Notes under the pieces: generated by a model | Told to the model about the DNA's origin: nothing | The model's input: the letters and a program-made list of their open reading frames with translations, nothing else | Database searches by the model: none | Shown here: piece by piece, positions 1 through 6,006 of the stretch | Layout of the letters: the number at the start of each line of letters is the position of its first letter | Numbering within the stretch: the stretch's first letter is position 1 | Origin: an uncultured Solirubrobacterales bacterium | GTDB taxonomy: Bacteria; Actinomycetota; Thermoleophilia; Solirubrobacterales; 70-9 | Direction of reading: 5' to 3' | Assembly (NCBI GenBank): GCA_937910825.1 | Contig: CALEMO010000328.1 | Location: 1-7,415, forward strand | DNA length: 7,415 nucleotides | Position numbers and translations under genes: made by a program

Positions 1-264
1 CCAGGGCAACAGGCAGTCTGTCTGTGGCATGTATGCGCAGCGACGAAGCCGCTGCGCCGGCTCGCTGCTGCCACCGATTTCAATCGTGCCCGAATCCGGT
101 TCATTCAGCCCGCTGACCAGCTCGAGCAGGGTCGACTTGCCGCAGCCTGAAGGCCCGACCAGGGCCAGCGTCTGGCCGGGTTCGACCGCCAGCCCGACAT
201 CATCCAGAACCCGCAGATCGCCGAAAGCGTGGCCGATCCGTTGGCCCGAAAGGTTGGCGTTCAT
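1..264 (-). CDS. ABC transporter ATP-binding protein, NitT/TauT (SsuB/TauB-like) type, C-terminus off the window
   Basis: The first 88 residues of a cytoplasmic ABC ATPase are visible, from an ATG at 264 down to the window edge. The Walker A motif GPSGCGKST lies at residues 38-46, followed by the usual LLELVSGLNEPDSG stretch. The Q-loop segment MPQTDCLLPW at residues 79-88 is typical of the nitrate/sulfonate/taurine importer subfamily, where a Q-x-D-x-LLPW pattern is common. The signature motif, Walker B and H-loop would lie beyond the edge. Such subunits energise import of small anions (sulfonates, nitrate, bicarbonate) or pyrimidine precursors with a periplasmic or lipoprotein binding protein. 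Substrate cannot be read here. The divergent sulfur-type permease and Rrf2 regulator make a sulfur compound plausible (inference). A -10-like TAGACT sits 7 nt before the ATG. Confidence 0.9.
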   Translation of the reverse strand, partial: MNANLSGQRIGHAFGDLRVLDDVGLAVEPGQTLALVGPSGCGKSTLLELVSGLNEPDSGTIEIGGSSEPAQRLRRCAYMPQTDCLLPW

Positions 265-271
265 CTCTGCA

Positions 272-277
272 AGTCTA
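272..277 (-). promoter_or_regulatory. Possible -10 element of the ABC ATPase gene
   Basis: Read on the minus strand, TAGACT (fits TANNNT) ends 7 nt before the ATG at 264. A transcript initiated from it would start at or next to the start codon, giving a leaderless mRNA, a common arrangement in actinobacteria. No convincing -35 hexamer is visible at 16-18 nt. The call rests on position and a short motif only. Confidence 0.3.
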
Positions 278-331
278 AGTGCCAGAAATCTGCCACCGTT
301 TCGAGACCGCGCTTCGTGAGGCGAATGTGTC

Positions 332-337
332 TATTAT
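332..337 (+). promoter_or_regulatory. Possible -10 element of the TSUP-Rrf2 operon
   Basis: TATTAT is the only TANNNT hexamer on the plus strand between about 330 and the permease ATG at 412. It would place the transcription start near 344, upstream of the IscR-like dyad at 352-376, so a protein bound there could block elongation. No good -35 is visible. Read on the other strand the same AT-rich patch gives GATAAT, which could instead serve the divergent ABC gene. Confidence 0.25.
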
Positions 338-351
338 CGCCGACTTCGCGG

Positions 352-376
352 TTTCCTGACTATGTAGGTCAAGACT
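352..376. promoter_or_regulatory. Candidate Rrf2/IscR-type operator in the ABC/TSUP divergent gap
   Basis: The core TGACTATGTAGGTCA (357-371) is an inverted repeat TGAC-N7-GTCA. Laid against the published 25-bp E. coli IscR type-1 consensus, whose core is GACT-N5-AGTC, the segment has exactly the same half-site spacing (GACT at 358-361, GGTC at 367-370). By hand count it matches 18 of 25 positions, counting degenerate consensus letters. An Rrf2-family regulator is encoded 1 kb downstream in the same apparent operon, and Rrf2 proteins often control adjacent genes. What is seen is the dyad and its spacing; binding by the local regulator is inference. Confidence 0.45.
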
Positions 377-411
377 GTCGGGTGTAACCAACCGGCGGCA
401 AAGCCTTCTCC

Positions 412-1320
412 ATGGACTTCTCAATCGCAATAATTCTTTTCGGTCTCGGCATCGGGGTCCTCGTCGGCATGACCGGCATGGGTGGCGGGGCACTGATGAC
501 GCCCCTGCTGATCCTTTTCTTCGGCGTTTCGCCGACCACGGCGATCGGCACCGACATCCTTTACGCGGCTGTCACCAAGACGGTAGGCGGCTGGCGTCAC
601 TACAAACTCGGCACGGTCAACATGGGTCTTGTTTTCTGGCTCGCTCTCGGCAGTGTGCCGGCGGCGATCTTAGGGGTGCAGGTGGTTTCCGAGCTGCAGA
701 GCCGACTGGGTGAAGACAAGCTCGATTCGCTGGTTTATGCAGTTCTCGGCGGAACCCTGCTCATGGTCGGCATCATCACTCTCGCCCGTGCCCTGATCCT
801 GGCGCGCACCATCCAGGAGCGCGATGACTTCAAGATCGAGCGGCGCCACAAGGTCGCCGCGGTGACGATCGGAGCAACAACGGGTTTCGTGATCGGGGTG
901 ACCTCGGCCGGGTCGGGCACGGTGATCGCCGTCCTCCTGATCGCCGTCTACCGACTTACGCCGAAACATGTGGTCGGCACCGATGTATTCCATGCGGCAA
1001 TTGTCCTTTGGGCGGCCGGCTTGGCCCACTTCGGTCATGGCAATGTCGACCTCGGACTTGTCGGTAACATCCTGATTGGCTCCGTACCCGGTGTGGTGAT
1101 CGGCTCAGCGCTGACCGAGCGGGTGCCTCAGGACAAGCTCAGGGTCGCGCTCGGCCTGGTCCTCGTGGCGTCAGGTATCGCGACGGTACAGAAGGGAGAC
1201 CCCCTGGTCTGGCCGATCGCGGCGTTGGTTGCGGGCCTCGGTTTCGTCTTGATCTTGATGGCCCCGCGGTGGTACGGGCATTTCCGCCCCAAGCCTAAAT
1301 CACGTCCGGATACCTCATGA
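412..1320 (+). CDS. TSUP (TauE/SafE, DUF81) family membrane permease
   Basis: This 302-residue polytopic inner-membrane protein has the internal two-fold repeat of the TSUP family. The first half carries GMTGMGGGALMTPLL and SPTTAIGTD (about residues 19-48). The second half carries VIGVTSAGSGTVIAV and TPKHVVGTD (about 160-191). A charged cytoplasmic-type loop (about 132-148, ERDDFKIERRH) lies between them. Length is normal for the family. Members move sulfur- or carbon-containing anions such as sulfite, sulfoacetate, thiosulfate or taurine-derived products, usually by proton-coupled transport; the exact substrate and direction cannot be told. The ATG at 412 is the first start after an in-frame stop at 385, with no clear Shine-Dalgarno. 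The stop overlaps the ATG of a mini-ORF (ATGA), and an Rrf2 regulator follows, suggesting one operon. Confidence 0.9.
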   Translation: MDFSIAIILFGLGIGVLVGMTGMGGGALMTPLLILFFGVSPTTAIGTDILYAAVTKTVGGWRHYKLGTVNMGLVFWLALGSVPAAILGVQVVSELQSRLGEDKLDSLVYAVLGGTLLMVGIITLARALILARTIQERDDFKIERRHKVAAVTIGATTGFVIGVTSAGSGTVIAVLLIAVYRLTPKHVVGTDVFHAAIVLWAAGLAHFGHGNVDLGLVGNILIGSVPGVVIGSALTERVPQDKLRVALGLVLVASGIATVQKGDPLVWPIAALVAGLGFVLILMAPRWYGHFRPKPKSRPDTS

Positions 1321-1394
1321 AGGTGCTCAAAGCCACCCTTGAAGCCGAACCGGAATTAGCCGGAACCGATCCTGATCGAGGGCTGGTTTACTAG
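1317..1394 (+). CDS. Mini-ORF (25 aa) bridging the permease and regulator genes, possible translational coupler
   Basis: An ATG at 1317 overlaps the permease stop in the classic ATGA arrangement and opens a 25-codon frame (MKVLKATLEAEPELAGTDPD, then RGLVY) ending in TAG at 1394, 4 nt before the regulator ATG. It fills the 78 nt that would otherwise separate two cotranscribed genes, so ribosomes could pass from permease to regulator without leaving the message. The peptide is soluble and acidic in its centre, with no membrane segment, and resembles nothing I know. It may be a true small protein, a coupling device, or chance. The segment also holds a short dyad CGATC-CT-GATCG at 1367-1378. Confidence 0.3.
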   Translation: MKVLKATLEAEPELAGTDPDRGLVY

Positions 1395-1398
1395 GCCG

Positions 1399-1854
1399 AT
1401 GCGAGTTACAGCCAAGACCGATTACGCCGTCAGGGCGGCCGCCGAGCTCGCCGCCTCGCCGGGCGGACCGATAAAGGGAGAACACCTGGCCGACTCGCAG
1501 GACATCCCCCTGCAATTTCTCGAGCACATCCTGCTCGACCTCAAACACGCCGGAATCGTGCGTGCCAGGCGCGGAGCCAAGGGTGGATACTGGCTCGCCA
1601 AGCCGGCCGAGGATGTAAGTATCGCCGAAGTGATCCGGGCGGTGGAAGGGCCGATCGCGCATGTGCAGTCCGCTCCGCCAGAGTCGATCACCTACAAAGG
1701 AAGTGCCGAGCAGCTCCAGACGGTGTGGATCGCAGTCAGGGCAAGCCTGCGCTCGGTGCTGGAGAACATCAGTCTCGCCGAGCTGGTCAGCGGTTCGCTG
1801 CCCACCGAGGTCCAGGAACTCGCCGACAGCAAGGATGCCTGGGAGGCGCGTTAG
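1399..1854 (+). CDS. Rrf2 family transcriptional regulator, cysteine-free
   Basis: This 151-residue protein matches the Rrf2 family. It starts with the typical MRVTAKTDYAVRAAAELA helix, then a winged helix-turn-helix with IPLQFLEHILLDLKHAGIVRARRGAKGGYWLA (about residues 36-67, the recognition helix and the GAKGGY wing), and VSIAEVIRAVEGP (73-85). A dimerisation helix follows at about 103-130. IscR and NsrR ligate an Fe-S cluster through three Cys in the segment after EG; here that segment (86-120) and the whole protein lack Cys. Function therefore resembles the cluster-free branch exemplified by CymR, a cysteine-metabolism repressor, though the true signal is unknown. No Shine-Dalgarno lies at normal distance, so coupling to the preceding mini-ORF is likely. 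Probable target: the dyad at 352-376. Confidence 0.9.
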   Translation: MRVTAKTDYAVRAAAELAASPGGPIKGEHLADSQDIPLQFLEHILLDLKHAGIVRARRGAKGGYWLAKPAEDVSIAEVIRAVEGPIAHVQSAPPESITYKGSAEQLQTVWIAVRASLRSVLENISLAELVSGSLPTEVQELADSKDAWEAR

Positions 1855-1947
1855 TAGAGGCATAGCGTCCTTTCACATCCGGGCCGAAGCAGCATGTACT
1901 CTTGTCCGGAAGGCACCGGGAGTGGCAATCGAGTTTTAGAGAGAATC

Positions 1948-3534
1948 GTGGCGGAAGAAATTGCGGGGACCGATGGGCTGACGAGGCGGGAAGCGCTGAG
2001 GGCTGGCGCTGGGGCCGCCGGCGGAATCGCCCTGGCCGGAGGCCTGTTCGGGCGGGCGATGGACGCGATGGCGGCGCCCGCTGTCGTGGGAGTTGGTCCC
2101 TACGGCCCGCTGCAGGGGCCGGATGCCAACGGGGTTCGTCTGCCGGCTGGATTCACCTCGCGGGCCATCGCCCGCACGGATGTCGTCGTTGGCAGTTCGG
2201 GAAAGGCGTTTCATGTTTTACCTGACGGAATGGGAACCTTCAAGACGGGTGACGGCGGCTTCATTTTGACCTCCAATTCTGAAGCGCCTTACGTCAATGG
2301 CGTCTGGGAAACCGGAACGGCCGCGATTCGCTTCGACCGCAACTTCAACGTCACCGACTACTACGACATCCTCAAGGGCACCCATCGCAACTGTGCCGGT
2401 GGGGTGACCCCATGGGGCACCTGGCTCTCCTGTGAAGAGATCGAATCGGGCAAGGTCTGGGAATGTGACCCGGCAGGCAAGACCGCCGCGGTGGCGAGGC
2501 CGGCGCTGGGTGTTTTCAAGCACGAAGCAGCGAGCGTCGACCCGGTCGGCAAACGGGTCTACCTGACCGAAGACCTCGGCGCAGGCTGCCTGTACCGCTT
2601 CACGCCGGATAGCTATCCGGATCTCTCCGCCGGGATGCTCGAGGTGGCCGTAGTCGAAGACGATGCTTCGGTCAGCTGGGTCAATGTCCCGGACCCGCAG
2701 AATCTGCTCGGCACACCGACCCGTCAGCAGGTCCCGGAAGCGACCACTTTCCGCCGCGGGGAAGGCATGTGGTACGACGACGGAACGATCTATTTCGCGA
2801 CGACCCAGGACGACAGGGTTTACGCGTACCACTGTGCTCTGGAAGAGATCGAAGTCCTCTACGACGGTGTCGCACTCGGCGACGACGCGCCTCTCCACGA
2901 TACGGACAATGTCACCGTTTCACCGATTTCTGGAGATCTCTACGTCTGTGAGGACGCCGATGACCTCCAGGTATGCCTGATCAGCGCCGAGGGTGAAGCG
3001 GCTGCATTCGCGCAGCTTCCGGGGGAAGAGCACGTGAATTCGGAAGTGACCGGACCGGTATTCGACCCCACAGGCAATCGTTTTTACTTCGCTTCCCAGC
3101 GCGACACCCGCGGTGGGGTCATCTTCGAAATCAGCGGGCCGTTCCGCCGAACCAGGGCCGAGCAGCGTCCTAAGGACAAGAAGAAGCCCTCGGTCAAGGT
3201 CCGCACCCTGGGCAAGCCGAGCCTCAGGCGCCTGCTGAAGTCAGGACAACCCTTCCGCCTTGTGATCAGCGACGACAGCGCGCCGGTTGACCTCGAGATC
3301 AGGCTGGTCACGAAGATTCGGCGCAAGGCCGGCAAGGGTGCGCGTCAGGTCACGATCGGCCGGCTCGATACCAAGTCCCGGAGATCCGGCCCCAGAAAGG
3401 TTGTGCTCAGGGTTGACCGGCGTTATCGACAGCGTCTGCGCAAGCGCGACGTCGCTCAGGCCAAGCTGATCGTGGTTGCGACCGACAAGGCAGGCAACCG
3501 CCGCAAGGTGAGCAAAGCGGTGCGCTTCAGCTGA
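1948..3534 (+). CDS. Tat-exported PhoX/DUF839 family protein (putative alkaline phosphatase) with C-terminal extension
   Basis: I favour the GTG at 1948, preceded by an AGAGAGA ribosome site (1938-1944), giving 528 residues; an in-frame ATG at 1894 would add 18. The N-terminus is a twin-arginine signal, TRREALRAG at residues 12-20, then a Gly/Ala hydrophobic stretch and likely cleavage near AMAAPA (about 40-45). The DUF839/PhoX domain spans about 50-400. It includes NCAGGVTPWGTWLSCEE (148-164), the family's signature, plus KHEAASVDP (191-199), TEDLGAGCLYRF (207-218), GEGMWYDDGTIYFATT (271-286) and HDTDNVTVSP (317-326). Characterised PhoX enzymes are Ca/Fe-dependent phosphomonoesterases whose metal ligands include acidic residues and one Cys; conservation here suggests activity but does not prove it. 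Residues 399-528 are a Lys/Arg-rich, beta-predicted extension ending DKAGNRRKVSKAVRFS, possibly for envelope attachment (inference). Confidence 0.85.
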   Translation: MAEEIAGTDGLTRREALRAGAGAAGGIALAGGLFGRAMDAMAAPAVVGVGPYGPLQGPDANGVRLPAGFTSRAIARTDVVVGSSGKAFHVLPDGMGTFKTGDGGFILTSNSEAPYVNGVWETGTAAIRFDRNFNVTDYYDILKGTHRNCAGGVTPWGTWLSCEEIESGKVWECDPAGKTAAVARPALGVFKHEAASVDPVGKRVYLTEDLGAGCLYRFTPDSYPDLSAGMLEVAVVEDDASVSWVNVPDPQNLLGTPTRQQVPEATTFRRGEGMWYDDGTIYFATTQDDRVYAYHCALEEIEVLYDGVALGDDAPLHDTDNVTVSPISGDLYVCEDADDLQVCLISAEGEAAAFAQLPGEEHVNSEVTGPVFDPTGNRFYFASQRDTRGGVIFEISGPFRRTRAEQRPKDKKKPSVKVRTLGKPSLRRLLKSGQPFRLVISDDSAPVDLEIRLVTKIRRKAGKGARQVTIGRLDTKSRRSGPRKVVLRVDRRYRQRLRKRDVAQAKLIVVATDKAGNRRKVSKAVRFS

Positions 3535-3549
3535 GGAACCGCGCGCGCT

Positions 3550-5004
3550 TTAGAATCGGTGGCCTGACTTGCGCACGGTGGGCCGCTGAAGCGACGGTCG
3601 GCCAGCCGCGACGATGTCGACGAAAGTCTCCAGGTGCTCGGTCTGCCAGCACTCGAAAGCCCCGTCGCAATGGGGGATGTAGGCGTTCATCACTGAGTCG
3701 CCGTAGTTCCAGTAGAGCTCCGGCTCCGGGTTGAGCCAGAAGGTCCGGTTCGCCCGCTGGGCCACCTTGGCGAACAGATCGTCCGCGGGTGGACGACCGT
3801 TGGTTCGTGCATCACCAAGGACGATCACGGTCGAGCGGGGACCAAGGTCAGAGGAGACATCCTCCAGGAACTCGCGCCATACCCTGCCGTAGTCGGTGTA
3901 GCCGGATACGTCGGCAACGCCGCCTTCCGAAGTGATGCGCTCGGCCATCTCGCGGAAGTCGCGCTCCTCCTGGAAGACGTGGGTCACTTCAGAGATGCGC
4001 TCGATGAAGACGAAGCTGCGCAGCTTGCGAAACGAGTCGTGAAGGGCGTGCAGCACCGAAAGGAAGAAGGTCGCAGCTGAACTGACCGACGTCGAGACAT
4101 CGCAGAGCACGTAGATTTCGGGCTTGCGTGGGCGTCGTGGACGGTAGGCGAGGTTCAGCGGTACGCCGCCGGTCTGCAGGGATGAGCGCATCGTTCGCCG
4201 CATGTCGACGGTGCGCCCGCGTTTGGCCCCACGCGGGTCGTGGCCGAGCGTCGCAAGCCGGCGTTTCATCTGGGATACGGCCTTGTGAACCGCGGCCAGA
4301 TCCTGGGCGCCGCGCATCGGCAGTGCCCGGTTCAGCTCCGACAGCGGCCTCGCCGGGGGCAGCTTCTCCTGGCGCTGAATCTGGCCGCGCTGCAGTTCGC
4401 GTCTGAGCTGGCGCTCGAAGCGTGCGAGCTGGTCGCGGTCCAGGGGTTGCCGCTGCTGCTCGCCGGGTTCGCCGGCACCGTCGTTCGCGGTGAGTCCGAG
4501 GCCCCGGCGGATCCGCTGCAGGTCAACGCCGACCACGCCCGAGCTTTCGCCCTGCTGCCCGAACGCTTCGATCGCCAGGCGGGCGAGGTCGTTCATGGCC
4601 GACTCGTCGCCGGCCTCGATCGCTTCACGGATCGCCTGGGCGAGCGCCTCTGTGTCGATCGGCCCGGCATCTTCACCCGCTTCCTGGATCTGGATCTGAC
4701 GAGCGGACTCGCTCTCGTCCTTGAATTCCAGCGCCGCCAGTTCTGTCGCCCTGAAGAAGTGGCGATCAAAGACCAGCTCGAAGATCTCCCGGTCCCTGGG
4801 CGACTTCGCCACCGTGGTCGCCAGCGATTCCTTGAAATCGACCTGTGCGGTCCAGGGAACGATTTCCAGGGCGCGGAAAGCGTCCTGGATCTCGGATGTT
4901 CCGATTGCCACTCCTTCGCCGCGAAGGTCCTCGCAGAAGTCGAGGATCTGCCGGGTCATGCCGGGAGTGCTGTCGTGGCCGCTGTTTCCGGCGGCGGCAG
5001 CCAT
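3550..5004 (-). CDS. VWA domain-containing CoxE-like protein
   Basis: This 484-residue cytoplasmic protein fits the VWA_CoxE family. An N-terminal helical region (about 17-95) carries LRGEGVAIGTSEIQDAFRAL, typical of these proteins. A low-complexity acidic/Gln-rich middle (95-215) follows. The von Willebrand A domain occupies about 295-470. Its MIDAS metal site is legible: D302-x-S304-x-S306 in CDVSTSVSS, the Thr in GYTDYG (T370), and GDARTN with D398. The C-terminus has FWLNPEPELYWNYGD and a conserved-looking HCDGAFECW. Its ATG shares one base with the stop of the upstream MoxR gene (TAATG), so the two are translationally coupled. MoxR/VWA pairs act as chaperone systems that insert metals or remodel enzymes; CoxD/CoxE mature aerobic CO dehydrogenase. 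The client here is unknown, since no hydroxylase gene is in view. Confidence 0.9.
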   Translation of the reverse strand: MAAAAGNSGHDSTPGMTRQILDFCEDLRGEGVAIGTSEIQDAFRALEIVPWTAQVDFKESLATTVAKSPRDREIFELVFDRHFFRATELAALEFKDESESARQIQIQEAGEDAGPIDTEALAQAIREAIEAGDESAMNDLARLAIEAFGQQGESSGVVGVDLQRIRRGLGLTANDGAGEPGEQQRQPLDRDQLARFERQLRRELQRGQIQRQEKLPPARPLSELNRALPMRGAQDLAAVHKAVSQMKRRLATLGHDPRGAKRGRTVDMRRTMRSSLQTGGVPLNLAYRPRRPRKPEIYVLCDVSTSVSSAATFFLSVLHALHDSFRKLRSFVFIERISEVTHVFQEERDFREMAERITSEGGVADVSGYTDYGRVWREFLEDVSSDLGPRSTVIVLGDARTNGRPPADDLFAKVAQRANRTFWLNPEPELYWNYGDSVMNAYIPHCDGAFECWQTEHLETFVDIVAAGRPSLQRPTVRKSGHRF

Positions 5005-5945
5005 TATGTTGAACCGTTTTTCGAGTTTTCCGGAGGTGTTTCTCCAGATCGGCCCAGGCGTGGGACGATCCTTTCCGCCACCAGTTCCAGATCCGTCCGG
5101 TGCTTGATGATTATCGAAAGCGACTCCCTGAAGACCTTGCTGTCGATGTCTTTGGCGCCCATCAGGATCAGGGTCCTGGCCCAGTCGATCGACTCGGCGA
5201 TCGAAGGAGCTTTCTTGAGGTCCAGTTCCCGGATCATGTCGATCACTTCAACCAGCCGCGCGGCCAGGGCTTCGTCGATTTCGGGAGCGTGGAGACGGAC
5301 TATTTCGATCTCCCGTTCGGATGAGGGATAGTCAAGCCATAGATACAGGCAGCGCCGCTTGAGTGCTTCGGTCAGCTCCCGTGAATTGTTTGAGGTCAGC
5401 AATACGATCGGGTGGGTGCGGGCTTCGATCCGTCCCATCTCGGGAATCGTGATCTGGAAGTCGGAGAGCAGCTCGAGCAGCATCGCTTCGAATTCCTGGT
5501 CGGTCTTGTCGATCTCGTCGATCAGCAGAACCACCGGTTCCGGGTTGGCTATCGCGCGCATCAGCGGGCGCTCAAGCAGGAAGTCCTCGGTAAAGATTTC
5601 CCCCATGTCTACCTGACTGTCGGAATCACCCTCGGGGGAGGTGGATGCCGATGCCTGTATCTGGAGCAACTGCTTGCGGTAGTTCCATTCGTACAGCGCC
5701 TTGGCTTCGTCGAGGCCTTCGTAGCACTGGAGGCGAACCAGCTCGCGACCGGTCGAGCGGGACAGGGCCTTGGCCAGCTCGGTCTTGCCTACGCCGGCCG
5801 GACCTTCGACCAGTACTGGTTTGCCCAGTCGCTGGGCCAGGAAGGCAATCAGCGCGGTTGAATCATCGGCCAGGTATTGGGCATCACGCAGGGTTGATGC
5901 GACCTGCTCGGGGGTTTCGGGCAAGGAGCTGACTTTGCTGGACAT
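5004..5945 (-). CDS. MoxR family AAA+ ATPase, CoxD-like
   Basis: Starting at the ATG at 5945, this 313-residue AAA+ ATPase has Walker A GPAGVGKTE (48-56), the subfamily motif LQCYEGLDEAKALYEWNY (72-89), FTEDFLLERPLMRAI (118-132), Walker B VVLLIDEIDK (138-147), sensor 1 LLTSNN (182-187) and an arginine-finger region ALKRRCLY (194-201). The LQCYEG...EWNY block and SDFQITIPEMG are hallmarks of the CoxD/MoxR group rather than of magnesium-chelatase-type relatives. ATP hydrolysis probably drives remodelling or cofactor insertion into a client enzyme, with the downstream VWA protein as adaptor. The open frame continues upstream to 6203, but that part overlaps the divergent PPK2 gene and lacks family similarity. 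A -10-like TATTCT ends 6 nt before the ATG. Confidence 0.92.
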   Translation of the reverse strand: MSSKVSSLPETPEQVASTLRDAQYLADDSTALIAFLAQRLGKPVLVEGPAGVGKTELAKALSRSTGRELVRLQCYEGLDEAKALYEWNYRKQLLQIQASASTSPEGDSDSQVDMGEIFTEDFLLERPLMRAIANPEPVVLLIDEIDKTDQEFEAMLLELLSDFQITIPEMGRIEARTHPIVLLTSNNSRELTEALKRRCLYLWLDYPSSEREIEIVRLHAPEIDEALAARLVEVIDMIRELDLKKAPSIAESIDWARTLILMGAKDIDSKVFRESLSIIIKHRTDLELVAERIVPRLGRSGETPPENSKNGST

Positions 5946-5951
5946 TGCCAG

Positions 5952-5957
5952 AGAATA
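5952..5957 (-). promoter_or_regulatory. Possible -10 element of the MoxR-VWA operon
   Basis: Minus-strand TATTCT (fits TANNNT) ends 6 nt before the ATG at 5945, a spacing that would yield a leaderless transcript. No TTGACA-like -35 lies 16-18 nt upstream. That position is occupied by the GC-rich palindrome at 5976-5993. Confidence 0.35.
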
Positions 5958-5975
5958 GACCGCCTTCACCGTGGC

Positions 5976-5993
5976 GAGCGCCCCCGGGCGCTC
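5976..5993. promoter_or_regulatory. GC-rich palindrome between divergent promoters, candidate operator
   Basis: GAGCGCCC-CC-GGGCGCTC is an inverted repeat with perfect 8-bp arms and a 2-bp centre. It abuts the -10-like TATGCT of the PPK2 gene on one side and takes the -35 position of the MoxR promoter on the other. It is not followed by a T-run in either direction and no gene ends nearby, so an intrinsic terminator is unlikely. A dimeric regulator site controlling both divergent genes is the simplest reading. GC-rich arms arise more easily by chance in this genome, which lowers confidence. Confidence 0.4.
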
Positions 5994-5999
5994 TATGCT
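5994..5999 (+). promoter_or_regulatory. Possible -10 element of the PPK2 gene
   Basis: TATGCT (fits TANNNT) ends 7 nt before the ATG at 6007, again a leaderless-type spacing. If transcription instead starts upstream, GAGG at 6000-6003 could act as a ribosome site, though its 3-nt spacing to the ATG is short. Confidence 0.35.
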
Positions 6000-6006
6000 G
6001 AGGCCA

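Noticed and set aside
1894..1947. ATG at 1894 as start of the PhoX-like protein
   Set aside because: GTG 1948 has a purine-rich ribosome site and gives a compact Tat n-region. The longer start adds 18 residues unlike a signal peptide. It is not fully excluded.
2218..2898. A 226-codon minus-strand open frame inside the PhoX-like gene
   Set aside because: It lies wholly opposite a well-supported coding region and has no domain similarity or start signal.
3535..3549. GCGCGCGC stretch between the convergent PhoX-like and VWA genes as terminator or Z-DNA signal
   Set aside because: It is very short, forms no stem-loop with a T-tract, and such runs are frequent at this GC content.
4240..5331. A 363-codon plus-strand open frame opposite the VWA and MoxR genes
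   Set aside because: It is antisense to two genes with clear family motifs, and its protein is Arg/Leu/Ala-rich with no recognisable domain. Long antisense frames are usual in GC-rich coding DNA.
5976..5993. GC-rich palindrome as an intrinsic terminator
   Set aside because: No T-run follows on either strand and both neighbouring genes point away from it.
5971..6006. Upstream GTG (5971) or ATG (5995) start for PPK2
   Set aside because: These would translate the palindrome or the -10-like hexamer, and the added residues do not resemble the family. ATG 6007 fits better.
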